From Desulfonatronospira thiodismutans ASO3-1 (GTDB taxonomy: Bacteria; Desulfobacterota; Desulfovibrionia; Desulfovibrionales; Desulfonatronovibrionaceae): 64,000 nucleotides of DNA. The position numbers and the translations under genes were made by a program. Of the stretch, positions 17,144-25,740 are shown piece after piece. Below the pieces are notes generated by a model. That model searched no databases and was not told the origin of the DNA. It saw nothing but the letters and a program-made list of their open reading frames with translations. Each line of letters begins with the position of its first letter. Position 1 is the first letter of the stretch. The stretch covers positions 935,490 through 999,489 of the forward strand of contig NZ_ACJN02000002.1 of NCBI RefSeq assembly GCF_000174435.1, given 5' to 3'.

Positions 17144-18688
17144 ATGGATACCACCCATTTAGTTGACCAGATTGCCAATCTGCAGATGCTCAACCAGTTC
17201 TTTCTCTCCCTGTTTCTGCTTATTCCCATGGTCCTGGTGGCCAGGACGGCTGTTGCCGGAACACGCTATTCCCCGATACTTATCATTGTCGTTTTCGGCC
17301 TGACCATGGGTTATGTCCTGGTGGCCAGCGGGGTCAGCACCCCTGGGCTGCCGCAGTTTTCCCTCATCGATCTCATAAGCCGTACCACCATAGTGGCTCT
17401 GACGGTGTCGTTCTTCGTGGGCGGACAGGAGCTTCGAAAGATTTTGGGGGGGATCAAGCTCGAACCTGATGAAATGGTGACTCCCTCCAAGGAAGAGACT
17501 ATACTGGGTACCGGCAGAACTCAGCTTATCTTTATTGTCCGGGCCTTTTTCCTCCTGGTGGGCATAGAAGCCCTGTACAGGTTGATAGTGGGAATGGGAG
17601 CTGGAGATCTAAGCCGTTTTTACCCCATTATCGCCTATCTGGGCCTGGTGGGGGCTGTGATACTTATAGATCACAAGGCCCAGGTGACCAATAAAAGGCG
17701 CTACATCAAGATGGGTCTGGTGGAGATAGTCGCCATTCTGGGGATTCTTATCGGTTCCTATACCGTAGCCATGTGGATAGAGCCCCTGATAGCCCTGCCC
17801 CAGATATTCTTTTCCATGGTCATTGCAGCCGGTCTGGGAGCGCTCATGTATCGCTGGCAATTCGGGCCGACCATCAGGGCCCTTCTGTTTGCAGGCATTC
17901 CGGTGGTGCTGGCGGCCAACTTCATGATCGGAGGGTCGCGCATTGAAGAGGCCTTTGCCATTACCGGCATGAACGCGGTGTTGGCTTACGGGTTTTTCGG
18001 GCAGATGTTCTGGATGTTTGGAGGCATAGCCCTGCTCATGCTCTTCGGCAAGACCGACATGGCCAGGAACCTGGCCCCGGGCATGGCCGGCGGACTTTCC
18101 CACTCGGGTCTTACCGGTGCCTGTACCGCTGGAGATTTGGGCAAAACCGCGGCCTACCGCGCCCCCATCATGATCAATGTACCGTTTTTCGGGCATATAT
18201 TCGTCTTTTCCGTGCTGGCCATGAGCGCTCAAAAGGGCAGTCTCATGCTTTTGCCGTCCTTTATCATAGTTCTGGCGGGTGTTGTTCTTACGGTTCTCTC
18301 CATGAGGACCATGAAGAATGCCGGGGGTGAAGATGCAAAAGAGGTCAAGGGACTGATGCAGTTTTCTTTTGGCTGGCAGCTCTGTGCAGTTTTCGGGGGC
18401 TTTACTCTTCTCAGCTTAGCCAGCATGTCCCTGGATTTTACAGCCATGGCGGTTTCTTCGGGCATATCCCATTTCGGGCTGTTCGCAGCCACCCAGGGAG
18501 GCATGTTCGGTGAGGAGGCGTCCCTGATGATACCGTTTATCTTTTCCATGCCCTTCCTGGTGCATCCGCTGGTGTTTTTCATGTTCGGCAAGGCTATGGA
18601 AAAAGACGGGTCAATGCCCAGAAAACCGGTATATATTATAGCCCTGATAGGACTTCTAGGAATAATTTATTCCATGCTTGCGATATAG
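17144..18688 (+). CDS. Multi-pass membrane protein of unknown function
   Basis: 514 residues from the ATG at 17144, which has GAGGG 7 bases upstream (ATG 17129 is an in-frame alternative without a ribosome site). About 12-13 hydrophobic helices alternate with short loops, spread over the entire length, with no signal peptide-like cleavage site. A conserved-looking re-entrant-like segment GMAGGLSHSGLTGACTAGDL lies near residue 320 and is glycine/serine/threonine rich, as in some secondary transporters. I do not recognise the family. It lies 82 bases upstream of the ADH-kinase-regulator genes on the same strand, so it may share their regulation. It could be a transporter for an organic acid or alcohol-related compound; this is inference only. 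Confidence 0.75.
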   Translation: MDTTHLVDQIANLQMLNQFFLSLFLLIPMVLVARTAVAGTRYSPILIIVVFGLTMGYVLVASGVSTPGLPQFSLIDLISRTTIVALTVSFFVGGQELRKILGGIKLEPDEMVTPSKEETILGTGRTQLIFIVRAFFLLVGIEALYRLIVGMGAGDLSRFYPIIAYLGLVGAVILIDHKAQVTNKRRYIKMGLVEIVAILGILIGSYTVAMWIEPLIALPQIFFSMVIAAGLGALMYRWQFGPTIRALLFAGIPVVLAANFMIGGSRIEEAFAITGMNAVLAYGFFGQMFWMFGGIALLMLFGKTDMARNLAPGMAGGLSHSGLTGACTAGDLGKTAAYRAPIMINVPFFGHIFVFSVLAMSAQKGSLMLLPSFIIVLAGVVLTVLSMRTMKNAGGEDAKEVKGLMQFSFGWQLCAVFGGFTLLSLASMSLDFTAMAVSSGISHFGLFAATQGGMFGEEASLMIPFIFSMPFLVHPLVFFMFGKAMEKDGSMPRKPVYIIALIGLLGIIYSMLAI

Positions 18689-18770
18689 GTTCCAATGAAT
18701 TAAAGTCTGTATTCCAGTTAAATTCACAACAGGATTCCTGAAAGGATCCGGCAAAGTAAAACGGATATAG

Positions 18771-19922
18771 ATGTCTGAAAACAGAATCACAAAATTCGCC
18801 ATCCCGGAGATCATTTTCGGGCACGGCAGTCTGCGCTACGTGGCCCAGTGCGCCATGCGCCTGGGCGCTAAAAGGGCACTTCTGGTCACGGATGAGGGGC
18901 TCATACACTCGGGATGGGCCGGACATGTTCAGGAAATACTCAAGGACGACAATCTGGATTATATTCCTTTTGACCAGGTGGACTCCAACCCCAGGGACTA
19001 CCAGGTGCATGAGGGAGCAAAAATTTATGACCGGGAAAAGGCTGATGTCATAATATCCCTTGGCGGGGGCAGTCCCATGGATACGGCCAAGGGTATCGGC
19101 ACCATTGTGGGCAACGGCGGCAGGATAGGGGACTATGAGGGGGCCAACAAGATAATGCGGCCCCTTCCGCCCATGATATTTATACCCTCCAATGCAGGCA
19201 GCGGATCGGATATTTCCCAGTTCTGCATCATCACTGATGTGGAGCGCCAGGTAAAGATGTCCATCATCAGCCGCTCACTGGTGCCCAATGTGTCCATTAT
19301 AGACCCGGACCTGCTCATGACCAAGAGCGACGAGATGGTGGTGGCTTCGGCCGTGGACGCCCTGGCCCATGCCATCGAATCCTATGTCTCCCCTCTGGCC
19401 TCGCCATTCACCGAAAACCAGGCCATGAAGGCCATTGAGCTCATAGCCGCATACCTTCAGCCGGCCCTGGAGTCGCGAAGCTGCGAAGCCATGGAGCAGC
19501 TTTCCATAGCCAGCACTGCGGCGGGCATGTCCTTCAGCAATGCCGGCCTGGGCATAGGGCACGCCCTGGCCCATTCCTTAGGAGGAATCTTTGATACCCT
19601 GCACGGGCTGGTGCACCCCATAGTGCTGCCTTCGGTCATGCGCTACAACCTGCCTGCCTGTCCGGAAAAGATGTGCATTATCGGGCGCATCGTGCAGGGC
19701 TCCTGCACTACCTGTTCCAGCGACCAGGGGCAGGAGGGCATATCCAGGCTGGAAGAGCTCTTTGCAGGACTTGGTATTCCGGTACACCTGCGCGACATTG
19801 TCCCGGATGCATCCAGGCTGGAACAGATCTGCAAAATGGCGGTGCATGATGCCTGTATGCTGACCAATCCGCGCAAGGCCGGATGGGAAGATCTTTTTTC
19901 CATATGCCAGGAGGCCTGGTGA
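18771..19922 (+). CDS. Iron-containing (group III) alcohol dehydrogenase, regulatory-operon copy
   Basis: 383 residues. The NAD-binding loop is ISLGGGSPMDTAKGIG. Metal-ligand segments are DALAHAIESY and HALAHSLGGIFDTLHG, all complete. The family oxidises primary alcohols to aldehydes with NAD(P), or reduces aldehydes. About 380 residues is the normal length. Its stop codon overlaps the start of the histidine kinase gene (TGATG at 19920-19924), so the enzyme and the sensor are translationally coupled. It differs from the second ADH at 22874 in most loops and lacks that gene's strongly biased codon use. It may be a low-level enzyme or have a sensing role. Confidence 0.9.
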   Translation: MSENRITKFAIPEIIFGHGSLRYVAQCAMRLGAKRALLVTDEGLIHSGWAGHVQEILKDDNLDYIPFDQVDSNPRDYQVHEGAKIYDREKADVIISLGGGSPMDTAKGIGTIVGNGGRIGDYEGANKIMRPLPPMIFIPSNAGSGSDISQFCIITDVERQVKMSIISRSLVPNVSIIDPDLLMTKSDEMVVASAVDALAHAIESYVSPLASPFTENQAMKAIELIAAYLQPALESRSCEAMEQLSIASTAAGMSFSNAGLGIGHALAHSLGGIFDTLHGLVHPIVLPSVMRYNLPACPEKMCIIGRIVQGSCTTCSSDQGQEGISRLEELFAGLGIPVHLRDIVPDASRLEQICKMAVHDACMLTNPRKAGWEDLFSICQEAW

Positions 19923-21124
19923 TGCAGAAGACTCCTGATCTAAATGATCTTGTGGGCATCGAACACAGCAAACTGGGTTTTTTTCAGGAGCTGCGCCAGA
20001 AGATTGAAGAGCTCAAAGAAGCCAACAGAAAATCCGAGGAGCGCCGAAGAGAAATCGCAGCTATCCTGGACGGCATTACCGATGTCATGATGGTTCTTTC
20101 GGAAAATCTGCGCATAATTTCAGTCAACCATGTTTTTCATGAATTTTTTGACGAACCCCGGCCCGAAGGCAAATTCTGCTACCAGCTTTTTCGCGGCGAA
20201 GATTATCCCTGCCCGGAATGCCCGGCTTTCCGTTCCATGGCCACTGATTCCGTATGCCGGGATACAGCCATATTCAAGCTGGGAGGCCGCAACCTGCAGT
20301 TTGAAATGGTGGCTTCGCCCCTGAAAAATAAGGAATGGGAAGAAAACCGGGTTCTTATATTCAAGCGCGACGTGACCCTGGAAAAGGAGTACCAGGCCAA
20401 GTACTATCAGGTGGAAAAAATGGCCACCATAGGCATGCTGGCTGCTGGAGTGGCCCATGAAGTCAACAACCCCATGGCTGCCATAAACGGGTTCGCCGAA
20501 GGGCTGCGCCGGCGTATTCCGCGCATTGAAAAAAGCGTCGATCCTGAACTGGCCCAGGATTTCCGGGAATACACAGACATCATCCTCAAGGAATGCAAGC
20601 GCTGCCAGAAGATTATCCAGACTCTGCTGACCTTCAGTCGGCCCAAGCATTTCTCGTTTTCTCCCATCAATCTCAACCGGGTGGTAAACGAGACCCTGCG
20701 CCTGGTGGATCATAGCCTGCGCAAGCGTAAAGGGCTCAAGGTCAAACTGGATCTGCAGGACGGTCTGCCCCTGATCAATGCAGACGAGTCTCAGCTGAAA
20801 CAGGTAATACTGAACCTGCTGGTGAACGCCAAGGATGCCATCCAGGACAAGGGGCTGATCACCATCAAGACCTCGGCCTTTGAGCATGAAAACGAAGTCT
20901 GCCTGTGCGTGGAGGATGACGGCTGCGGCATTGATCCGGACAAGATGGATAAGCTGTTTGAGCCCTTTTTCACCACCAAGCCCGTGGGCAAAGGCATTGG
21001 TATAGGCCTGGCCTCCTGTTATAATATCGTCGAAAGTCACGGGGGAGAGATATCCGTGACCAGTGAGCCGGGCAAAGGTTCCAGGTTTACGGTATGTCTT
21101 CCTTTAAACCCCTCTATAGAGTGA
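19922..21124 (+). CDS. PAS-domain sensor histidine kinase (cytosolic)
   Basis: 400 residues from ATG 19922, with AGGAGG 7 bases upstream inside the preceding gene. A short coiled coil (about 20-45) leads into a PAS domain (about 45-160) that contains a cysteine cluster (CYQLF, then PCPECPAF and VCRD). The dimerisation/phosphotransfer helix carries H179 in GVAHEVNNP. The ATPase has N-box NLLVNAKDAI, G1 DDGCGI, F-box and G2 GKGIGIGLAS. No membrane segment, so it senses a cytosolic cue; the Cys cluster suggests redox or metal sensing but may only be structural. The next gene, two bases downstream, is its evident partner. Confidence 0.92.
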   Translation: MQKTPDLNDLVGIEHSKLGFFQELRQKIEELKEANRKSEERRREIAAILDGITDVMMVLSENLRIISVNHVFHEFFDEPRPEGKFCYQLFRGEDYPCPECPAFRSMATDSVCRDTAIFKLGGRNLQFEMVASPLKNKEWEENRVLIFKRDVTLEKEYQAKYYQVEKMATIGMLAAGVAHEVNNPMAAINGFAEGLRRRIPRIEKSVDPELAQDFREYTDIILKECKRCQKIIQTLLTFSRPKHFSFSPINLNRVVNETLRLVDHSLRKRKGLKVKLDLQDGLPLINADESQLKQVILNLLVNAKDAIQDKGLITIKTSAFEHENEVCLCVEDDGCGIDPDKMDKLFEPFFTTKPVGKGIGIGLASCYNIVESHGGEISVTSEPGKGSRFTVCLPLNPSIE

Positions 21125-21125
21125 T

Positions 21126-22475
21126 ATGACCAAGCAGTACTCAGTGCTGGTAGTGGATGATGAGCAGTCCATTCTGACCCTTTTCAAAAAGGAGTTCGCC
21201 ACACCGGAAAGAAGCATCTCCACTGCCTCCTCCGCCTCCCAGGCCCGTCAGCTAATCCGGAAGAACGTGTTTGATGTTGTCCTTTTAGATATCTGTCTGC
21301 CGGATGGTGACGGTCTGGATCTGTATACCGAGTTCAAGGAGCGTATGCAGGATGTGGAGATTATTCTTATCACCGGCCACGGCAATATCGATAATGCAGT
21401 CAGGGCCATGAAGCTGGGGGCTTATGACTATATCACCAAACCCTTCAATCTGGACAAGCTGGAACTGGTTATAGAAAGGGCCTGGCAGAGGGCCTGCATG
21501 CAGCGTGAAAACCGCAGTTACCGGCTTTACTCCGGCAACAACCGGACGCACAGGATGGTTGGGGCCTCTGAAAGCATAAAACACATCCGCTACCTCGTAG
21601 ACAAGGTCGCCCCCGCCGAGGTGCCGGTACTGCTTACCGGAGAAAGCGGGGTGGGCAAGGATGTGGCGGCCCAGGCCATTCATCACGGCAGTCAGCGTGC
21701 GGACAAGCCCTATATCGTAAAAAACTGCGCCTCCTTAGTGAAAGAGCTGGCCCGCACCGAGCTTTTCGGGCACGTCAAGGGTTCCTTTACCGGGGCCACT
21801 GAATCCAGCGATGGGCTTATGGCCTATGCCCACAAGGGCACTCTCTTCCTGGACGAAATAGGAGAACTGCCCCTGGAAGTCCAGGCGTCCCTGTTGAGGG
21901 TCCTGGAAAACAGGACATATCGCCGGGTGGGAGAAAAAGAAGAGCGCAGCATAGATGTCCGTTTTATTTTCGCCACAAGCCGCAACCTGTATACCGAGGT
22001 GGAGGAGGGCAGGTTTCAGGAAGCCCTTCTGCACCGCATAAACGTTTTTAATATCGAGACTCCTCCACTGCGGGACCGCCTGGAAGACATACCCCTGCTG
22101 GTGGAGCATTTTCTGTCCAGCCTGAATACTTCCATCACAGACTACCGCGTTACGGACAAGGCCATGAACTGCCTGATGAACTACTCCTGGCCCGGCAATG
22201 TGCGCGAGCTTCGAAACGTGCTGGAGCGCAGCATGATCCTGGCTGAACAGGGCAACATCACCGAAAGGTCCCTGCCCAGGGAACTGGTGGAAAAGACCCT
22301 GGACGCTCACGAGCAGGGAAGGCAGGAGGGTATCTTTTCCCTGCGCCTGGCTGAAAAAAACCATATATCCCGAGTTCTCAGCTACTTCCAGGGCAATCGC
22401 CAGCAGGCATCCAAGGCCATGGGGATAGGAAGGAAGACCCTTTATCGCAAGATGAAGGAATACCAGCTGGAGTAG
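21126..22475 (+). CDS. Sigma-54-dependent response regulator (NtrC family)
   Basis: 449 residues. The receiver is at 1-120 with D11/D12 and phospho-acceptor D55 in LLDICLPDGDG. The AAA+ activator domain is at about 145-385: Walker A GESGVGKD, sigma-54 contact loop GSFTGA (usually GAFTGA or ESFTGA), Walker B GTLFLDEIGEL, and the R-finger region. The C-terminal Fis-type helix-turn-helix at about 405-449 is QQASKAMGIGRKTLYRKMKEY. Such proteins bind upstream sites and remodel RNA polymerase-sigma54. A good sigma-54 promoter begins 296 bases after its stop, upstream of the second ADH. It is the obvious activator of that promoter (inference). Confidence 0.94.
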   Translation: MTKQYSVLVVDDEQSILTLFKKEFATPERSISTASSASQARQLIRKNVFDVVLLDICLPDGDGLDLYTEFKERMQDVEIILITGHGNIDNAVRAMKLGAYDYITKPFNLDKLELVIERAWQRACMQRENRSYRLYSGNNRTHRMVGASESIKHIRYLVDKVAPAEVPVLLTGESGVGKDVAAQAIHHGSQRADKPYIVKNCASLVKELARTELFGHVKGSFTGATESSDGLMAYAHKGTLFLDEIGELPLEVQASLLRVLENRTYRRVGEKEERSIDVRFIFATSRNLYTEVEEGRFQEALLHRINVFNIETPPLRDRLEDIPLLVEHFLSSLNTSITDYRVTDKAMNCLMNYSWPGNVRELRNVLERSMILAEQGNITERSLPRELVEKTLDAHEQGRQEGIFSLRLAEKNHISRVLSYFQGNRQQASKAMGIGRKTLYRKMKEYQLE

Positions 22476-22669
22476 CGTATGGGCTGAGCCCCTGATTCAA
22501 GGGCTGGTGCTGCCTCCGGCTTGTATTGGAATCAACGGGCGGTTCTTTCATAATATGTGACCTTGAAACTGTATCTTTTTGACCCAAAAGGCGGTTTTGG
22601 GCGTATCAAAAAATCACTAAAAATGAATGCTTTGAAATAACTGGTTTTTTTCCTGAGCCATTCCCTTTT

Positions 22670-22692
22670 ACAGGCTTTTCAGCGCTGCCTGT
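22670..22692. promoter_or_regulatory. Possible enhancer dyad upstream of the sigma-54 promoter
   Basis: ACAGGC (22670-22675) and GCCTGT (22687-22692) form a 6-bp inverted repeat with an 11-base spacer, about 90 bases upstream of the -24 element, a usual distance for NtrC-type activator sites. A second candidate is the direct repeat TTTGAAATAA at 22631-22640 and 22747-22756. Neither is proven; this is inference from position. Confidence 0.35.
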
Positions 22693-22770
22693 CCTGTCAC
22701 CGTCCTTCAAAAGAACCACTCTTCACAGGTTTATTCAGTTTAACATTTTGAAATAAATTGATTATTTTTG

Positions 22771-22785
22771 TGGCATGCATGTTGC
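22771..22785 (+). promoter_or_regulatory. Sigma-54 (-24/-12) promoter of the second alcohol dehydrogenase
   Basis: TGGCATGCATGTTGC has the invariant GG and GC separated by exactly 10 bases and a good match to the TGGCAC-N5-TTGC consensus. Transcription would start near 22796, giving a leader of about 78 bases before ATG 22874. An NtrC-family activator gene ends 295 bases upstream. Confidence 0.8.
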
Positions 22786-22873
22786 TGACATAAAGATCAA
22801 TAGTTGCTGTTTGAAGCAGGTGCAGCGTTTTTTATTTATTCAATTTATTTAACCCAAAAGGATGGTGATTGTT

Positions 22874-24055
22874 ATGGCAGTACGTGAACAGGTTTATGGT
22901 TTTTTTATCCCCAGTGTTACCCTCATCGGCCTGGGCGCTCACAAGGAAGTACCCGCAAAGATAAAGGCCCTGGGCGGCAACAAGCCCCTGGTAGTAGCAG
23001 ACAAGGGCATCACCGCCGCAGGCATCACCGAGCAGATCACAAGCCTGCTCAAAGCCGAAGGCATGGACTGCGTCGTTTACGACGATACCATTCCCAACCC
23101 CACTGACAACAACGTCCACGACGGTGTTGAAGTCTTCAAGAAAAACAATTGCGACAGCGTCATCACCCTGGGCGGCGGAAGCTCCCATGACTGCGGAAAA
23201 GGCATCGGCCTTGTGGTCTCCAACGGCGGCAAGATCCATGATTTCGAGGGCATTGACAAGTCCGAAAAGCCCTTTCTGCCCTACGTTGCTGTAAATACCA
23301 CAGCAGGGACCGCTTCCGAGATGACCAGGTTCTGCATCATCACCGACACTTCCCGCAAGGTGAAGATGGCCATAGTCGACTGGCGCTGCACCCCCGGCGT
23401 AGCAGTTGACGACCCCCTGCTCATGATGGGCATGCCCCCGGCACTGACCGCAGCCACCGGCATGGACGCCCTGACCCACGCAGTGGAGGCCTACGTATCC
23501 CAGGCAGCAACCCCCATGACCGATGCCTGCGCCGAAAAGGCCATCAGCCTCATATTCCAGTACCTGCGCCCTGCAGTGGCCAACGGCCAGGACGTAGACG
23601 CCCGCGAAGGCATGTGCTACGCTCAATATCTGGCAGGTATGGCTTTCAACAACGCAAGCCTGGGTCACGTACATGCCATGGCTCATCAGCTGGGCGGCTT
23701 CTATGACCTGCCCCACGGCGAGTGCAATGCTATCCTGCTGCCCCATGTCGAACAGTTCAACCTCATTGCCAAGATGGACCGCTTCATCACCATGGCCGAA
23801 CTCATGGGCGAAAACATCGAAGGCCTGGGACGGCGTGAAGCCGCTGAAAAGGCCCTGGAAGGCATCAGAAAGCTGTCCAAGGACGTAGGCATTCCCTCTG
23901 GTCTCATCGAGCTGGGCAAGCGCTACGGCAAAGATGTCAAGAAAGAGGACATCAAGACCATGACCGCCAACGCTCAGAAAGACGCCTGCGGATTCACCAA
24001 TCCCCGCTGCCCCACTGACAAGGATGTGGAAGCGATTTTCGAGGCCGCTCTGTAA
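22874..24055 (+). CDS. adh: Iron-containing alcohol dehydrogenase (main, likely highly expressed)
   Basis: 393 residues from ATG 22874 (MAVREQVYGFFIPSVTLIG); in-frame ATG 22862 lies too close to AAAGGA. NAD loop TLGGGSSHDCGKGIG; metal ligands in DALTHAVEAY and HAMAHQLGGFYDLPHG. Codon use is strikingly biased towards C-ending codons compared with its neighbours, which usually marks very high expression. It stands behind a sigma-54 promoter and is closed by its own terminator, so it is monocistronic. Close relatives next to hdr-flx genes in Desulfovibrio oxidise ethanol to acetaldehyde with NAD. The hdr-flx operon starts about 190 bases downstream. Confidence 0.93.
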   Translation: MAVREQVYGFFIPSVTLIGLGAHKEVPAKIKALGGNKPLVVADKGITAAGITEQITSLLKAEGMDCVVYDDTIPNPTDNNVHDGVEVFKKNNCDSVITLGGGSSHDCGKGIGLVVSNGGKIHDFEGIDKSEKPFLPYVAVNTTAGTASEMTRFCIITDTSRKVKMAIVDWRCTPGVAVDDPLLMMGMPPALTAATGMDALTHAVEAYVSQAATPMTDACAEKAISLIFQYLRPAVANGQDVDAREGMCYAQYLAGMAFNNASLGHVHAMAHQLGGFYDLPHGECNAILLPHVEQFNLIAKMDRFITMAELMGENIEGLGRREAAEKALEGIRKLSKDVGIPSGLIELGKRYGKDVKKEDIKTMTANAQKDACGFTNPRCPTDKDVEAIFEAAL

Positions 24056-24072
24056 TAACCCCTTGACCTGTT

Positions 24073-24113
24073 CCAGGCAGTCCGGTCCCTGCGGCCGGCT
24101 GCCTGGATTTTTT
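24073..24113 (+). terminator. Rho-independent terminator after adh
   Basis: CCAGGCAG (24073-24080) pairs with CTGCCTGG (24099-24106), with a smaller CCGG/CCGG pairing inside, followed by ATTTTTTG. It separates adh from the hdr-flx operon. Confidence 0.85.
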
Positions 24114-24138
24114 GTGAACTTGCGTGGTTTTGTGAAGC

Positions 24139-24167
24139 TTTACACAAGGCAGGGCAGTCTGTATATT
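24139..24167 (+). promoter_or_regulatory. Probable sigma-70 promoter of the hdr-flx operon
   Basis: TTTACA (24139-24144), 17-base spacer, TATATT (24162-24167). It lies just after the adh terminator and 78 bases before the hdrC start. It would give the operon control separate from the sigma-54 promoter of adh. Confidence 0.55.
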
Positions 24168-24244
24168 ACTTGGTCTATCATTTCACACAACCACCTGAGA
24201 GCACAATAAGGAATCAGGTTAATCATCATTTGCCGGGAGAAATC

Positions 24245-24805
24245 ATGGAAGTTGTTGATATTCACGCCTCCAGCGATAACGAATTCATCGCCAAAGTGGA
24301 GGAGGAAAGCGGACAGAATGTGCGCCTGTGTTATCAGTGCGGCAACTGTACCGCCGGGTGCCCGTACACTTTTGTGTACGATATCCCGGTGAGCCAGATC
24401 ATGCGCCTTTTGCAGGCCGGTCAGAAACAGAAGATTCTTTCTTCGAGGTCCATCTGGCTCTGCGCCACCTGCGAATCCTGCACTACCAGGTGTCCCAACG
24501 AGATCGACGTGGCCACCATCATGGACGTGCTGCGCCATATGGCCAGGCGGGAAGGATATGTATCCGAGCAGAAAGTGAAGAAATTCTGGGACAGCTTTCT
24601 GGATTCGGTGGAAAAACACGGCCGGGTCTTTGAGATGGGGCTTTTGACCAGATACATAACCAGGACCGGCCGGGTCTGGACAGACGTGGACCTGGCCCCC
24701 AAGATGCTTCCCAAGGGCAAGCTGTCCATAAGACCCCATAAGATAGAGGGCCGGGACAAGGTTGCCCAGATATTCAAACGCTTCAGGGAGGAGGCGCATA
24801 AATGA
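24245..24805 (+). CDS. hdrC: Heterodisulfide-reductase-like subunit C (two 4Fe-4S clusters)
   Basis: 186 residues from ATG 24245 with GGGAG upstream. Two classic 4Fe-4S motifs are visible: C29, C32, C35, C39 in CYQCGNCTAGCP and C73, C76, C79, C83 in CATCESCTTRCP. HdrC carries electrons between the flavin subunit HdrA and the disulfide-reducing subunit HdrB. No membrane helix is present, so this is the soluble HdrABC type. The stop overlaps the hdrB start by four bases (ATGA), giving tight coupling. Confidence 0.94.
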   Translation: MEVVDIHASSDNEFIAKVEEESGQNVRLCYQCGNCTAGCPYTFVYDIPVSQIMRLLQAGQKQKILSSRSIWLCATCESCTTRCPNEIDVATIMDVLRHMARREGYVSEQKVKKFWDSFLDSVEKHGRVFEMGLLTRYITRTGRVWTDVDLAPKMLPKGKLSIRPHKIEGRDKVAQIFKRFREEAHK

Positions 24806-25740
24806 GAAATTTCGCCTACTACCCGGGGTGCTCCGGTCTGGGCACGTCCATGGAGTACGACAAATCCACCAGGGCCGTATGTAAAGCCCTGGGGATAAAT
24901 CTGATGGATATTAATGACTGGAGCTGTTGTGGCTCCACCCCGGCTCATACAGTGGATCATCTGCTTTCATCGGCTTTGTCCGGGCGCAACCTGGCCCTGG
25001 CAGAGGAGATGGAGGCCGAGGCCATGATCACTCCGTGTCCCAGCTGTCTTTCCAATCTTAAAGGCACTGTGCATCGTTTGAGTGACCGCGGGTTTCGCCA
25101 TAAAGTGAACAACCTTCTGGAAAAGCCTGTACAGCGCACCATGCCCGTAAAATCCGTCCTGCAGATCCTGGACGAGGAAGTGGGCAGCCGGGAGCTGGCG
25201 GAAAGACTGCCGGAAAAACCCCTGCGCGGTCTCAAAGTGGCTACTTATTACGGCTGTATCATGAACCGGCCTCCGGAGGTGATGCAGTTCGACGATCACG
25301 AGCATCCCATGGCCATGGACCGGCTCATGCAGGCCCTGGGGGCTGAAGTCCTGCCTTTCCCCCTCAAGGTGGAATGCTGCGGGGCCTCTTTCGGTATACC
25401 TCGCAAGGACGTAGTGGCCACCCTGTCGGGCAGACTCCTGGATACGGCTCAGGCATTGGGAGCACATGCCATGGTCACTGCCTGCCCCCTGTGTCAGATG
25501 AACCTGGACCTGCGTCAGGGCCAGGCTGCATCCGTAATGGGCAAAGAATTCAACATGCCCGTTTTTTACTACACCCAGCTGATAGGGGTGGCCCTGGGCC
25601 TGCCCCAGAAAGAACTGGGGCTTTCCAAACTTTGCGTCAAGCCAAGTATCGCTTTTGACGCCATGCGCAGCAACAGGGAACAAGAGCCCGTATCCAAGAG
25701 CGCTGGCAAGAAAAAGCCTGAGACCAAGGAGAACTCATGA
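24802..25740 (+). CDS. hdrB: Heterodisulfide-reductase-like subunit B (two CCG domains)
   Basis: 312 residues. Two CCG (cysteine-rich) domains bind the unusual non-cubane clusters of HdrB: the first with YYPGCSG, SCCGSTPAH and CPSCLSNL, the second with TYYGCIM, ECCGASFG and CPLCQMNL. In methanogens this subunit splits CoM-S-S-CoB; in sulfate reducers the disulfide is thought to be another small protein or thiol (DsrC has been proposed). A lysine-rich tail (GKKKPETKENS) extends the C-terminus. It overlaps both neighbours by four bases. Confidence 0.94.
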   Translation: MRNFAYYPGCSGLGTSMEYDKSTRAVCKALGINLMDINDWSCCGSTPAHTVDHLLSSALSGRNLALAEEMEAEAMITPCPSCLSNLKGTVHRLSDRGFRHKVNNLLEKPVQRTMPVKSVLQILDEEVGSRELAERLPEKPLRGLKVATYYGCIMNRPPEVMQFDDHEHPMAMDRLMQALGAEVLPFPLKVECCGASFGIPRKDVVATLSGRLLDTAQALGAHAMVTACPLCQMNLDLRQGQAASVMGKEFNMPVFYYTQLIGVALGLPQKELGLSKLCVKPSIAFDAMRSNREQEPVSKSAGKKKPETKENS

